Assembly (NCBI RefSeq): GCF_963422545.1
Contig: NZ_OY730261.1
Span: forward strand, 1 to 64,000
Direction of reading: 5' to 3'
DNA: 64,000 nucleotides
Source: an uncultured Flavobacterium sp.
GTDB lineage: Bacteria; Bacteroidota; Bacteroidia; Flavobacteriales; Flavobacteriaceae
Within the stretch, counting starts at the first letter, position 1. Each line of letters starts with the position of its first letter. The notes beneath the pieces are model-generated. The model searched no databases. It worked only from the letters and a program-made list of their open reading frames with translations, and had not been told where the DNA came from. The position numbers and the translations under genes are program-made. Positions 42,074 to 50,539 of the stretch are shown here, in pieces.

Positions 42074-43558
42074 GTGAATACAAAATCTTATTTTTTTCAG
42101 TCTTTTGCAATCGTAGCTTTAGCGTTTGTAGCGTTTATTGGATTTAAACAAATCTTACCAGATAAAATCTTTTCTGATAGTAAAATTGATTCCAAAAATG
42201 TACTAATCGATAGTATGCTTTTAGAATCAGTAGCAAAAGATTCATTATCGTTAAAAAGCGATAGTATCGAGGATAGCGAGCGAAGACTGGGCGAGGAAAA
42301 AATCATTTATGATGCCACAGAAGGAATTGAATTTCCATCTGAAACTTTTGATAATTATAAAGGCTATCAATATCTGATTTCCTTTTATGAAAAATTATAC
42401 CAGCTCGAAAAGAATTCACAAGGCAATGTCAGAATTGCTTATTACGGAGATTCGATGACCGATGGAGATTTAATTGTGCAGGATGTTCGTGGTAATTATC
42501 AGGAGCGCTTTGGCGGAAACGGAGTTGGTTTTGTGCCTATAACATCTGAATCTTCTGCTTCCAGAGGTTCTGTAAAATCATTGTATTCTAAGAACTGGAA
42601 AACACAATCGTATTTGAATGTCAAGAGACCAATAAGTCCTTTTGGCGTAAACGGACATGTATTCTTTGCTAATGACAAGGCGAACGCAACCTGGGTTCAA
42701 TACGAAGCGGGATTAAATAAAAACTCAACATCATTAGATAATCCAACATTGTTTTATGGAAGAGCTTCTAAGAAAGGAAATGTGAATTTTGTAATAGGAA
42801 AAGATACATTACGAAAAAGCTTAGTTCCGAATAATTTGGTAAATACTTTAAAAGTGACTTCAGGAAGTATAAAAGCTTTCAAGGCAAATTTTGTTCACGC
42901 AGATTCAATTCCGATTTACGGATTTAATTTTGATAACGGAAAAGGAGTTCACGTTGATAATTTCTCGCAAAGAGGAAATTCAGGATTGCCAATCTCGGCT
43001 TTTGATGCTGGAGTAATGCAAGCTTTCAACAGCAGTTTGAAATACGACTTAATCATCTTGCATTACGGAACCAACGTATTGAATTACGGAACCAAAAATT
43101 ATTTCTGGTACGAGAGAGGAATGAAAAAAACAGTGAATAAAATAAAAGAATCTTTCCCGGGAGTTTCTATTTTGATTATTTCAACTGCGGATAAATCGAC
43201 TAAGTATGATCTGGAAATGAAAACAGATTCTGCCGTTGTTCCTTTAATGAAAGCTCAAAAAAGATATGCTTTAGAAACCGAATCCGGATTTGTAAATTTA
43301 TACACCTTAATGGGCGGAGACGGATCTATGGTAAAATGGGTTGATGAATCTCCGGCGAGAGCCAATAAAGATTATACGCATTTTAATCAACGAGGTGCAA
43401 AAGCAATTGGCAGATTATTATATGATCAATTGAATAAAGGATACGAAGAATATAAAGTACTTCGTGAGAATAGACAAACTGTTGCCGATAAACGAAAAAC
43501 AGTCAAAAAAACAAATACAGACTCCGTTTCTGTAATAAATGACAGCGTAAATGAGTAG
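42074..43558 (+). CDS. SGNH-fold esterase/acetyltransferase-like protein
   Basis: 494 residues from a GTG start. Residues 8-26 form an N-terminal membrane anchor or signal. The SGNH block I is YYGDSMTDGD (Ser127), the Asn block is HYGTNVLNYG, and the Asp/His pair is DYTHFNQRGAKAIG. In the periplasm it would transfer or remove O-acetyl groups. The downstream SGNH and MBOAT genes overlap or abut it, the layout of alginate/peptidoglycan O-acetylation systems, where MBOAT moves acetyl across the membrane and SGNH proteins attach it. Polymer unknown. The Lys-rich C-terminus (KRKTVKKTNTDS) is odd and unstructured. Confidence 0.82.
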   Translation: MNTKSYFFQSFAIVALAFVAFIGFKQILPDKIFSDSKIDSKNVLIDSMLLESVAKDSLSLKSDSIEDSERRLGEEKIIYDATEGIEFPSETFDNYKGYQYLISFYEKLYQLEKNSQGNVRIAYYGDSMTDGDLIVQDVRGNYQERFGGNGVGFVPITSESSASRGSVKSLYSKNWKTQSYLNVKRPISPFGVNGHVFFANDKANATWVQYEAGLNKNSTSLDNPTLFYGRASKKGNVNFVIGKDTLRKSLVPNNLVNTLKVTSGSIKAFKANFVHADSIPIYGFNFDNGKGVHVDNFSQRGNSGLPISAFDAGVMQAFNSSLKYDLIILHYGTNVLNYGTKNYFWYERGMKKTVNKIKESFPGVSILIISTADKSTKYDLEMKTDSAVVPLMKAQKRYALETESGFVNLYTLMGGDGSMVKWVDESPARANKDYTHFNQRGAKAIGRLLYDQLNKGYEEYKVLRENRQTVADKRKTVKKTNTDSVSVINDSVNE

Positions 43559-44972
43559 ACTTCTAGTTATGTTTTGTTGTCTTTTTTTCTCAACAAACGA
43601 TAAACCAAAAACGACAGATTCACATCCAATAGCAAAAACTATGATTCACAAAGTCGATTCAGTAGCAATTGAACCTTTTTCTGATCATGAGATTTATAAT
43701 GCGAAAGTATTAGAAAGTTTTTTTGAGAAATTAAAGGAAAATGAAAAGAACAATAATAAAAAGATAAATATTGTTCATATTGGAGATTCTCATATTCAGG
43801 GTGATTTAATGACCAATGAAATCAGAAAGAATTTACAACAGAAATTTGGAAATGCGGGTCGAGGTTTAGTTTTTCCTTATCAATTAGCCAAAACAAATGG
43901 TTCTTATAACGAGCGTTTTCGTTCAAACAGAACTTGGGAAAGTTACCGAAATATTCATCCCGTGAAAAATGTTCCTATAGGTTTAAGCGGAATTGGGCTT
44001 TGGAGAGACAGTGGAGGATTTGTGATGGAATTAAATATAAAAGATCCGGTTTATAAGTTTAATACAATTCGTATTGTAACGCCACAAAACCAGAGAATGT
44101 TTGATTTGGCAACATCATCGCAAACCAATTTTATTCAGTCCACAGAGCGAAAAGTAATTACGCATAAAATTAAAAAAGGAGAAGCGATATCGACTATTGC
44201 CGATAAATACAATATTTCAGTTGCCGAAATCAAAAGAAACAATCACCTAAAGTCAGATAATATTCGCGCAGGAAGAGTATTGAAAATTCAGACAAACGAA
44301 ACAAAACCCAAAGCAATCAAGAATTCGTCGTTTGTTTCTTTAGATTTAGAGTCAGATTCCTTTAGTCATTATTACAATTCGGATAAAGCATTAGATAAAA
44401 TTTATTTGATTCCGAATAAAGACGCTAAAAAATATGAACTAAACGGAATTGTTCTCGAGAAGGATTCACCGGGTTTAATTTACAGCAGTATTGGAGTTAA
44501 TGGCGCTAAGTTTTCGGATTATACTAAATATCCTTTGTTCTTTGAGCAGTTAAAAGCATTACATCCTGATATGTTGGTTCTTTCTTTAGGAACAAATGAA
44601 AGCTACGATCATATGGAAGCTCCAGCTTATATTGAACAGATTCGTCAGTTTATTAAGAAAGTCAGAGAACAAAATATAAACGTTCCGATAATTATTAGTA
44701 CTCCGGCGCCTTCTTTGCTTAAAGGAAGAAGAACCAATACTTACATATTCGATTATGCCAGAAGTATAATTCAAATTGCCGAAACGGATAATATTGCCGT
44801 TTGGGATTTATATGATGAATTTGGCGGAATGCATGGAATAAATCAATTAAAAACTCAAGGATTAATAGGACCGGATTGGGTTCATTATTCTAAAAACGGA
44901 TACGAAAAACAAGGAAATTTGTTTACACAGGCATTTTTAAGCGCATACAATAATTTTAAATTAAAGAATTAA
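43551..44972 (+). CDS. SGNH-fold protein with an embedded LysM domain
   Basis: 473 residues; its ATG overlaps the previous stop by eight bases. SGNH block I is HIGDSHIQGD (Ser80), the Asn block is SLGTNES, the catalytic pair is DWVHYSKNG. Between blocks I and III, at about residues 202-247, sits a LysM domain (THKIKKGEAISTIADKYNIS...RAGRVLKIQ), which binds N-acetylglucosamine polymers such as peptidoglycan. An insertion of LysM inside the catalytic fold, rather than at a terminus, suggests the enzyme works while bound to the cell wall. The N-terminus is short and hydrophobic (LLVMFCCLFF), a probable signal. Confidence 0.82.
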   Translation: MSRLLVMFCCLFFSTNDKPKTTDSHPIAKTMIHKVDSVAIEPFSDHEIYNAKVLESFFEKLKENEKNNNKKINIVHIGDSHIQGDLMTNEIRKNLQQKFGNAGRGLVFPYQLAKTNGSYNERFRSNRTWESYRNIHPVKNVPIGLSGIGLWRDSGGFVMELNIKDPVYKFNTIRIVTPQNQRMFDLATSSQTNFIQSTERKVITHKIKKGEAISTIADKYNISVAEIKRNNHLKSDNIRAGRVLKIQTNETKPKAIKNSSFVSLDLESDSFSHYYNSDKALDKIYLIPNKDAKKYELNGIVLEKDSPGLIYSSIGVNGAKFSDYTKYPLFFEQLKALHPDMLVLSLGTNESYDHMEAPAYIEQIRQFIKKVREQNINVPIIISTPAPSLLKGRRTNTYIFDYARSIIQIAETDNIAVWDLYDEFGGMHGINQLKTQGLIGPDWVHYSKNGYEKQGNLFTQAFLSAYNNFKLKN

Positions 44973-44973
44973 G

Positions 44974-46659
44974 TTGATTACAATTGATAGCATAAATGAT
45001 TGGTTTGTTCAAAATTTTGGTGCAATTACTTTAGAACAAGCTAAAAGTTGGTTTATATACAATCCTGAGGAAAAATTGTTGTTTAATACAGGTTTATTCT
45101 TAGGACTGTTTTTGGTTTTTTATTTTGTGTATGCTTTTTTACGCAAGACATTTTATTTGAGATTAACGTATGTTATTCTGTTCTCGCTTTTCTTTTATTA
45201 TAAGTCAAGCGGAATTTACTTTTTACTTTTATTGCTTTCCTCTGTTGTAGATTATAGTTTGAGCCAGATTATTTACAGAGCGGCAAAAAACAGCACAAAG
45301 AAAATTTATCTTGTAATAAGTGTAATCCTGAATTTAGGATTGCTTGGGTATTTCAAGTACATGAATTTTATGATTGTTACTTTCAATGATATGTTTCATG
45401 GTAATTATCAGCTTCATGATGTTTTTCTTCCTGTCGGAATTTCGTTTTATACCTTTCAATCGATGAGTTATATCATTGAAATTTATCGTGAAGAGATTAA
45501 ACCAACAAAAAACTACATCGAATACTTATTTTTCGTTTCGTTTTTCCCGCAATTAGTAGCCGGACCAATTGTTCGTGCAAAAGATTTCTTACCACAGATT
45601 TACCAAAAATTAAATTTAACAAAGCAAGATGTAAACAATGCATTGTTTCTTATTATTGGCGGATTAATCAAAAAAACAGTAATCTCAAATTATATCTCTA
45701 TAAACTTCGTTGATCGTGTTTTTGATACACCAATGAATTATACATCATTCGAAAATTTAATGGCATCTTACGGATATGCCATTCAAATTTATTGTGACTT
45801 TTCAGGATATTCAGATATGGCAATCGGGATCGCTTTGTTATTAGGATTCAAATTACCAACCAACTTTAGAACGCCATATAAATCAACTTCTATAACAGAT
45901 TTCTGGAGAAGATGGCACATTTCGCTTTCGACCTGGTTGAAAGATTTCCTGTATATTTCTATTGGAGGAAACAGAGAAGGAACATTTGCCGGATATTTAT
46001 TTCCGAGTTTATTTTTCTTCGGATTATTAGTTTGGGGAGTTACAAATTTAAGCGTGAGTTATATTCCGTTAAGTATTGCAGTTGGAGCGCTTGTTATTTT
46101 CTGTTTGACATTTTTACTTTCTAAGAAAAAAAATCAAACACTGGTAACCAATTTCAATTTGTTTACCACAATGCTTTTAGGCGGATTATGGCATGGCGCA
46201 GGAGCGCAGTTTATTGTTTGGGGAGCATTGCACGGATTAGCATTGGCGGTTCATAAAATATTTATAGAATTTTTTCCTCCAAAAAAAGAAGGCAAAAGTT
46301 CTGGTTTTTTATGGAAATTCTTTTCAATCGTAATGACGTTTCATTTTGTAGTTTTCTGCTGGATCTTTTTCCGTGCCAGAGATTTCGAAACAGCTATACA
46401 GGTAATCAACAACATTGGTCAGTTAACTTTCGAGCCGGAACATTGGAAAGTAATTATATTAGGATATAAAAATGTGTTTTTATTGATGCTTTTCGGATAT
46501 GTTTGGCACTTTTTACCGGAAGGTATTACAGATAAAATGAAATTCGTTTTCGATAACACCCCATTACTCTTAAAAGCAGTAACTCTGGGCTTTGTTTACT
46601 GGGTTGTTTACGCAACAGCCGTTGCAGGTTCGCAACCGTTTATTTATTTTCAATTCTAA
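44974..46659 (+). CDS. MBOAT-family membrane O-acyltransferase
   Basis: 561 residues from a TTG one base after the previous stop, so translationally coupled. Ten or more membrane helices; the MBOAT core has FFPQLVAGPIVRA, DFWRRWHISLSTWLKDFLY and the catalytic histidine in GGLWHGAGAQF. It resembles AlgI and PatA/PatB-type proteins that pass acetyl groups to a periplasmic SGNH partner. Together with the two upstream SGNH genes it makes a complete predicted O-acetylation module for a cell-wall or exopolysaccharide polymer. Alternative: a surface-lipid or teichoic-like modification. Confidence 0.9.
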   Translation: MITIDSINDWFVQNFGAITLEQAKSWFIYNPEEKLLFNTGLFLGLFLVFYFVYAFLRKTFYLRLTYVILFSLFFYYKSSGIYFLLLLLSSVVDYSLSQIIYRAAKNSTKKIYLVISVILNLGLLGYFKYMNFMIVTFNDMFHGNYQLHDVFLPVGISFYTFQSMSYIIEIYREEIKPTKNYIEYLFFVSFFPQLVAGPIVRAKDFLPQIYQKLNLTKQDVNNALFLIIGGLIKKTVISNYISINFVDRVFDTPMNYTSFENLMASYGYAIQIYCDFSGYSDMAIGIALLLGFKLPTNFRTPYKSTSITDFWRRWHISLSTWLKDFLYISIGGNREGTFAGYLFPSLFFFGLLVWGVTNLSVSYIPLSIAVGALVIFCLTFLLSKKKNQTLVTNFNLFTTMLLGGLWHGAGAQFIVWGALHGLALAVHKIFIEFFPPKKEGKSSGFLWKFFSIVMTFHFVVFCWIFFRARDFETAIQVINNIGQLTFEPEHWKVIILGYKNVFLLMLFGYVWHFLPEGITDKMKFVFDNTPLLLKAVTLGFVYWVVYATAVAGSQPFIYFQF

Positions 46660-46665
46660 AAAATA

Positions 46666-46774
46666 TTGCCACAAAGGCACAAAGGCGCAAAGATTATTTC
46701 TCTTTGCGCTTTTTTTATAAAAACATTATTAGAATATAAATAATAAACTTCGCGTCTTTGTGTCTTCGTGGCAA
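46666..46774. repeat. TTGCCAC-ended palindromic repeat with AAAGGC words
   Basis: The left arm 46666-46694 and right arm 46746-46774 pair over about 24 of 29 positions: TTGCCACAAAGGCACAAAG against CTTTGTGTCTTCGTGGCAA. The ends match those of the repeats at 7962 and 55638. Its left arm also holds the operon terminator. Confidence 0.7.
46684..46717 (+). terminator. Terminator of the O-acetylation operon
   Basis: GCGCAAAGA / TCTTTGCGC stem followed by seven T, 25 bases after the MBOAT stop and inside the repeat element. Confidence 0.85.
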
Positions 46775-46801
46775 AAGCAAAAAATTGCAGTTAAATAAAA
46801 A

Positions 46802-46832
46802 TTGCCTGAAATGTCTAATTAGATTATCTTTG
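46802..46832 (+). promoter_or_regulatory. Promoter of ffh
   Basis: TTG at 46802-46804, 20-base spacer, TATCTTTG at 46825-46832; the ATG is 22 bases further. Confidence 0.7.
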
Positions 46833-46854
46833 CACTTCAAATAAAGAAAATAGT

Positions 46855-48207
46855 ATGTTTGATAATTTAAGTGATAAGTTAGATAAAGCGTTCCATATAT
46901 TAAAAGGACACGGTAAAATTACAGAAGTAAACGTTGCCGAAACCTTAAAAGAAGTTCGTCGTGCCTTACTTGATGCCGATGTTAACTTTAAAATTGCTAA
47001 AGATTTTACTGCTAAAGTAAAAGAAAAAGCGATTGGTCAGGACGTTTTAACAACACTTCAACCAGGACAATTATTGGTGAAGTTAGTAAAAGACGAACTA
47101 ACCGAATTGATGGGTGGAGATGTTGCAGGAATCAATCTTTCCGGTAATCCAAGCATTATCTTAATGTCAGGATTGCAAGGTTCTGGTAAAACAACTTTCT
47201 CAGGAAAACTTGCCAATTTTTTAAAGACTAAGAAAAATAAAAAACCACTTCTTGTAGCTTGTGATATCTACCGTCCTGCGGCGATTAATCAGTTGCATGT
47301 TGTTGGAGATCAAATAGGTGTTGAGGTTTACTCAGAGCCAGAGAATAAAAATCCTGTAGAAATTGCTCAAAACGCAATCAAACACGCAAAAGCAAATGGT
47401 TTCAACGTAGTTATTGTCGATACTGCAGGTCGTTTGGCAGTAGATCAGGAAATGATGGATGAAATTGCACGTGTTCACAAAGCAATTCAACCACAGGAAA
47501 CATTGTTCGTTGTAGACTCTATGACAGGACAAGACGCTGTAAATACAGCAAAAGCTTTCAACGATATCTTAAACTTTGATGGAGTTATTTTAACGAAATT
47601 AGATGGTGATACTCGTGGTGGAGCAGCAATTTCGATTAAATCTGTTGTAAACAAACCAATCAAATTTGTGGGTACAGGCGAGAAGATGGAAGCAATTGAT
47701 GTTTTCTATCCAGATCGTATGGCTGAGCGTATTCTTGGTATGGGAGACGTTGTGTCGCTTGTAGAAAGAGCTCAGGAACAATTTGATGAAGAAGAAGCCA
47801 GAAAACTTCAAAAGAAAATCGCTAAAAATGAATTTGGTTTTGATGATTTCTTGACGCAAATTCAGCAAGTAAAGAAAATGGGGAATATGAAAGACTTGGT
47901 TGGAATGATACCGGGAGCTTCAAAAGCCATGAAAGATGTAGAAATAGAAGATGATGCTTTTAAACATATAGAAGCAATCATTCACTCAATGACGCCAATC
48001 GAAAGAAGTAAACCTGCCATAATCGACGTAAAAAGAAAAGCCAGAATCGCTAAAGGTTCCGGAACGAAAGTCGAGCAAGTAAATCAGTTAATGAAGCAAT
48101 TCGACCAAATGAGCAAAATGATGAAAATGATGCAAGGTCCGGGCGGAAAAAATCTGATGAAAATGATGGGAGGCATGAAAGGAATGCCAGGCGGAATGCC
48201 GAGATAA
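46855..48207 (+). CDS. ffh: Signal recognition particle protein Ffh
   Basis: 450 residues. N domain, then the G domain with GLQGSGKTTFSGKLA (P-loop), DIYRPAAINQL, DTAGRL and TKLDGDTRGGAA, and the Met-rich M domain (MMKQFDQMSKMMKMMQGPG) that binds signal sequences and 4.5S RNA. Targets membrane proteins co-translationally. The 4.5S RNA gene is not visible in this window. Monocistronic; repeats follow it. Confidence 0.97.
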   Translation: MFDNLSDKLDKAFHILKGHGKITEVNVAETLKEVRRALLDADVNFKIAKDFTAKVKEKAIGQDVLTTLQPGQLLVKLVKDELTELMGGDVAGINLSGNPSIILMSGLQGSGKTTFSGKLANFLKTKKNKKPLLVACDIYRPAAINQLHVVGDQIGVEVYSEPENKNPVEIAQNAIKHAKANGFNVVIVDTAGRLAVDQEMMDEIARVHKAIQPQETLFVVDSMTGQDAVNTAKAFNDILNFDGVILTKLDGDTRGGAAISIKSVVNKPIKFVGTGEKMEAIDVFYPDRMAERILGMGDVVSLVERAQEQFDEEEARKLQKKIAKNEFGFDDFLTQIQQVKKMGNMKDLVGMIPGASKAMKDVEIEDDAFKHIEAIIHSMTPIERSKPAIIDVKRKARIAKGSGTKVEQVNQLMKQFDQMSKMMKMMQGPGGKNLMKMMGGMKGMPGGMPR

Positions 48208-48223
48208 TATAAAATATAATTTA

Positions 48224-48334
48224 AGGTTTAAAGTTTCAAACGAATTGGAATTTTAGACCTTAAATTTTTTACATAAAATAGACAACTAATATATAATTCG
48301 AGTTTCAACTTTTTTAACTTGAAACTTTAAACCT
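48224..48334. repeat. Inverted repeat between ffh and folD (AGGTTTAAAGTTTCAA arms)
   Basis: A perfect 16-bp match between 48224-48239 and the complement of 48319-48334, plus an inner CGAATT / AATTCG pair. The related words GTTTCAGG and TTTGAAACTTTAAAAC occur at 57658-57714. It occupies the whole folD leader, so it may shape its mRNA. Confidence 0.65.
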
Positions 48335-48356
48335 GAAACATTTAACTTTAAAAAAA

Positions 48357-49241
48357 ATGCAACTACTAGACGGTAAAAAAACAGCTGAAGACATTAAAAA
48401 CGAAATCGCAGCGGAAGTTCAATCAATAAAAAATGCTGGAGGAAAAGTACCTCATTTGGCAGCAGTAATTGTTGGGACAAACGGAGCGAGTTTAACTTAC
48501 GTAGGAAGTAAAGTAAAATCTTGTCAACAAATTGGTTTTGATTCAACTTTAGTAAGTTTGCCTGAAACGATTACAGAAGCCGAGTTGCTGGATAAAATTA
48601 AAGAACTAAATGAAGATGACAATCTGGACGGTTTTATCGTGCAGTTGCCATTGCCAAAACACATTGATGAGCAAAAGATTTTAATGGCAATTGATCCCGA
48701 TAAAGATGTTGATGGTTTTCACCCAACAAACTTCGGAAAAATGGCATTAGAAATGGAAAGTTTCATTCCTGCAACACCATTCGGAATCATGCAGTTGTTA
48801 GAACGTTATAATGTAGAAACTGCCGGAAAACATACTGTTGTAATTGGCAGAAGCCACATTGTAGGTCGTCCAATGAGTATTTTAATGAGCCGCAAAGGAA
48901 ATCCTGGAGATTCAACGGTTACATTAACGCATAGCAGAACTAAAAATATCGAAGAATTTACTAAAAACGCAGACATCATTATCACGGCATTAGGAGTTCC
49001 AAATTACTTAAAAGCTGATATGGTAAAAGACGGAGTTGTAGTTATCGACGTTGGAATTACAAGAGTTGACGATGCATCAAACCCAAAAGGATACGTTATT
49101 ACCGGTGACGTTGATTTTGACGGAGTAAGCAAGAAATCATCTTTTATCACGCCAGTTCCTGGTGGAGTAGGACCAATGACAATTGCAATGTTGCTTAAAA
49201 ACACGCTTTTAGCAAGAAAAATGAGAAGCGCTAAAAAATAA
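48357..49241 (+). CDS. folD: Bifunctional methylenetetrahydrofolate dehydrogenase/cyclohydrolase
   Basis: 294 residues. Active-site lysine in TYVGSKVKSC, DGFIVQLPLP, the NADP-binding GRSHIVGRPMSILM and the terminal TPVPGGVGPMT are all present. Interconverts 5,10-methylene-, methenyl- and 10-formyl-tetrahydrofolate in one-carbon metabolism. The ATG at 48357 follows an AT-rich leader inside the inverted repeat. Terminator at 49262. Confidence 0.96.
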   Translation: MQLLDGKKTAEDIKNEIAAEVQSIKNAGGKVPHLAAVIVGTNGASLTYVGSKVKSCQQIGFDSTLVSLPETITEAELLDKIKELNEDDNLDGFIVQLPLPKHIDEQKILMAIDPDKDVDGFHPTNFGKMALEMESFIPATPFGIMQLLERYNVETAGKHTVVIGRSHIVGRPMSILMSRKGNPGDSTVTLTHSRTKNIEEFTKNADIIITALGVPNYLKADMVKDGVVVIDVGITRVDDASNPKGYVITGDVDFDGVSKKSSFITPVPGGVGPMTIAMLLKNTLLARKMRSAKK

Positions 49242-49261
49242 TTCTTAGAATAAAATAATTA

Positions 49262-49298
49262 AACAAAGCCTATTCAATCGAGTAGGCTTTGTTGTTTT
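49262..49298 (+). terminator. Terminator of folD
   Basis: AACAAAGCCTA / TAGGCTTTGTT stem followed by a T-rich run. Confidence 0.88.
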
Positions 49299-49310
49299 TA
49301 TATACTTTGG

Positions 49311-49421
49311 GCGTGACCGTATTTACAAAAGGCGCTATTTAACATGCCGTTTATGTGCGCCTTTCGCAAATACGGTCGGGCTATCCGTGCTACTGCGGTA
49401 GCTTACTACTATCCCTCACGC
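49311..49421 (-). repeat. Dispersed element: 47-bp core plus hairpin, copy B
   Basis: Core on the minus strand at 49375-49421, 42 of 47 bases identical to 4253-4299. Its hairpin at 49317-49375 has arms CCGTATTTACAAAAGGCGC and GCGCCTTTCGCAAATACGG (17 of 19 pairs), unrelated to the hairpin of copy A. The whole is bounded by GCGTGA and TCACGC. Between folD and a plus-strand gene. Confidence 0.75.
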
Positions 49422-49538
49422 AAATCTTTGATTAATTATTAAATATCCCGTTCCTGCAAGGTTTTCAAAACCTTATAAGTATAATTTAATTCGCTGAAAA
49501 AAAATCAACTTTTCTATTTGTCAATTCAAAATAAAACA

Positions 49539-49557
49539 TAACTTTGCATTACAAAGT
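49539..49557 (+). promoter_or_regulatory. Promoter with overlapping winged-helix operator (copy 1)
   Basis: TAACTTTG (49539-49546) is a TAnnTTTG box, and the 6-5-6 inverted repeat ACTTTG - CATTA - CAAAGT (49541-49557) overlaps it. The same repeat recurs at 50503-50521 with the identical flank TACTTTTA. A bound repressor would block polymerase. Confidence 0.7.
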
Positions 49558-49566
49558 ACTTTTATT

Positions 49567-50181
49567 ATGAATCAGAAGCACCAAGAAGATTTAGCACATA
49601 TTCGTTCCATGATGGAGCGCTCTTCAAGATTTATATCGTTAAGCGGACTCTCAGGAGTATTTGCCGGGCTTTCAGCTTTAATTGGGGGATTATACGTTTA
49701 TCAATTATTTAAAGCAAACGGACTTGAGTATTTTGACGGAGAACATAAATTGTATTCTGCTAATCTAGTTTCGCAGTTAGTCGTTACGGGAATCGTTATT
49801 CTAATCTGTGCGTTTACGTTTGGACTTCTTTTTACGGTCAGAAAAAGCAAAAAATACGATTTGCCTATTTGGACATCAGCGACAAAAAAAATGCTGTTTA
49901 ATTTAGCGATTCCACTTTTGACAGGAGGCATATTTTGTTTAGCACTTTTATACCATGAAATATATGGTTTAGTAGCGCCGGCAACCTTGATTTTTTATGG
50001 TTTGGCACTTATAAATGCTGAAAAATATACTTTTTCAGATATTAAATATTTAGGATTTTGCGAGTTGGTTTTAGGATTTATTTCTCTTTTTTATATTGGA
50101 TATGGTTTAGTTTTTTGGATCATAGGATTTGGTATTTTGCATATCTTGTACGGATTAATAATGTTCAAAAAATATAAATAA
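49567..50181 (+). CDS. Integral membrane protein of unknown function
   Basis: 204 residues with five hydrophobic segments; the region SLSGLSGVFAGLSALIGGLYVY begins after a short His/Arg-rich N-terminus (MNQKHQEDLAHIRSMMERSS). Only eight bases separate it from the winged-helix regulator gene, so it is the first gene of an operon repressed, I infer, by that regulator. It resembles membrane proteins found next to DUF4173 proteins and PadR-like regulators. No transport motif seen. Confidence 0.78.
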   Translation: MNQKHQEDLAHIRSMMERSSRFISLSGLSGVFAGLSALIGGLYVYQLFKANGLEYFDGEHKLYSANLVSQLVVTGIVILICAFTFGLLFTVRKSKKYDLPIWTSATKKMLFNLAIPLLTGGIFCLALLYHEIYGLVAPATLIFYGLALINAEKYTFSDIKYLGFCELVLGFISLFYIGYGLVFWIIGFGILHILYGLIMFKKYK

Positions 50182-50189
50182 TCCAAGCA

Positions 50190-50480
50190 ATGGGAATTAT
50201 TGATAAACTAAATAAAGATTTTGAAAGCCGCGTCAGATTGGGTATTATGTCCATTCTGATGGTTAATGAATGGGTTGATTTTACAGAGATGAAAAACCTC
50301 CTGAATATCACAGATGGAAATTTAGCAAGTCATTCATCAGCACTTGAAAAATCAGAATATATAGAAGTAAAAAAAGAGTTTGTGGGTAAAAAGCCCAAAA
50401 CTTCATACCAGGTTACACCAAGAGGACGTGCGGCCTTTAAAGAACACCTATCTTACCTTGAAAAATTAATGAAATCGTAA
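50190..50480 (+). CDS. Winged-helix transcriptional regulator (PF13601-like)
   Basis: 96 residues: MSILMVNEWVDFTEMKNLLNITDGNLASHSSALEKSEYIEVKKEF is a winged helix-turn-helix with recognition helix around LASHSSALEK, and the wing ends in KTSYQVTPRGRAAF. This layout is the small one-domain ArsR/MarR-like group. Both the operon that contains it and the next gene carry the same inverted repeat at their promoters, so autoregulation is likely. Ligand unknown. Confidence 0.85.
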   Translation: MGIIDKLNKDFESRVRLGIMSILMVNEWVDFTEMKNLLNITDGNLASHSSALEKSEYIEVKKEFVGKKPKTSYQVTPRGRAAFKEHLSYLEKLMKS

Positions 50481-50502
50481 TAGCTATATTTTTTTACCCA
50501 AA

Positions 50503-50521
50503 TACTTTGAAATACAAAGTA
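50503..50521. promoter_or_regulatory. Winged-helix operator (copy 2) upstream of the DUF4173 gene
   Basis: TACTTTG - AAATA - CAAAGTA, a perfect 7-5-7 inverted repeat followed by CTTTTA, as at 49541-49557. It is 18 bases before the DUF4173 ATG. Confidence 0.7.
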
Positions 50522-50539
50522 CTTTTAAAACTAAAAACA

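Noticed and set aside
46808..46854. 4.5S RNA gene next to ffh
   Set aside because: The short gap is a promoter and leader with no GGAAGCA-type hairpin.
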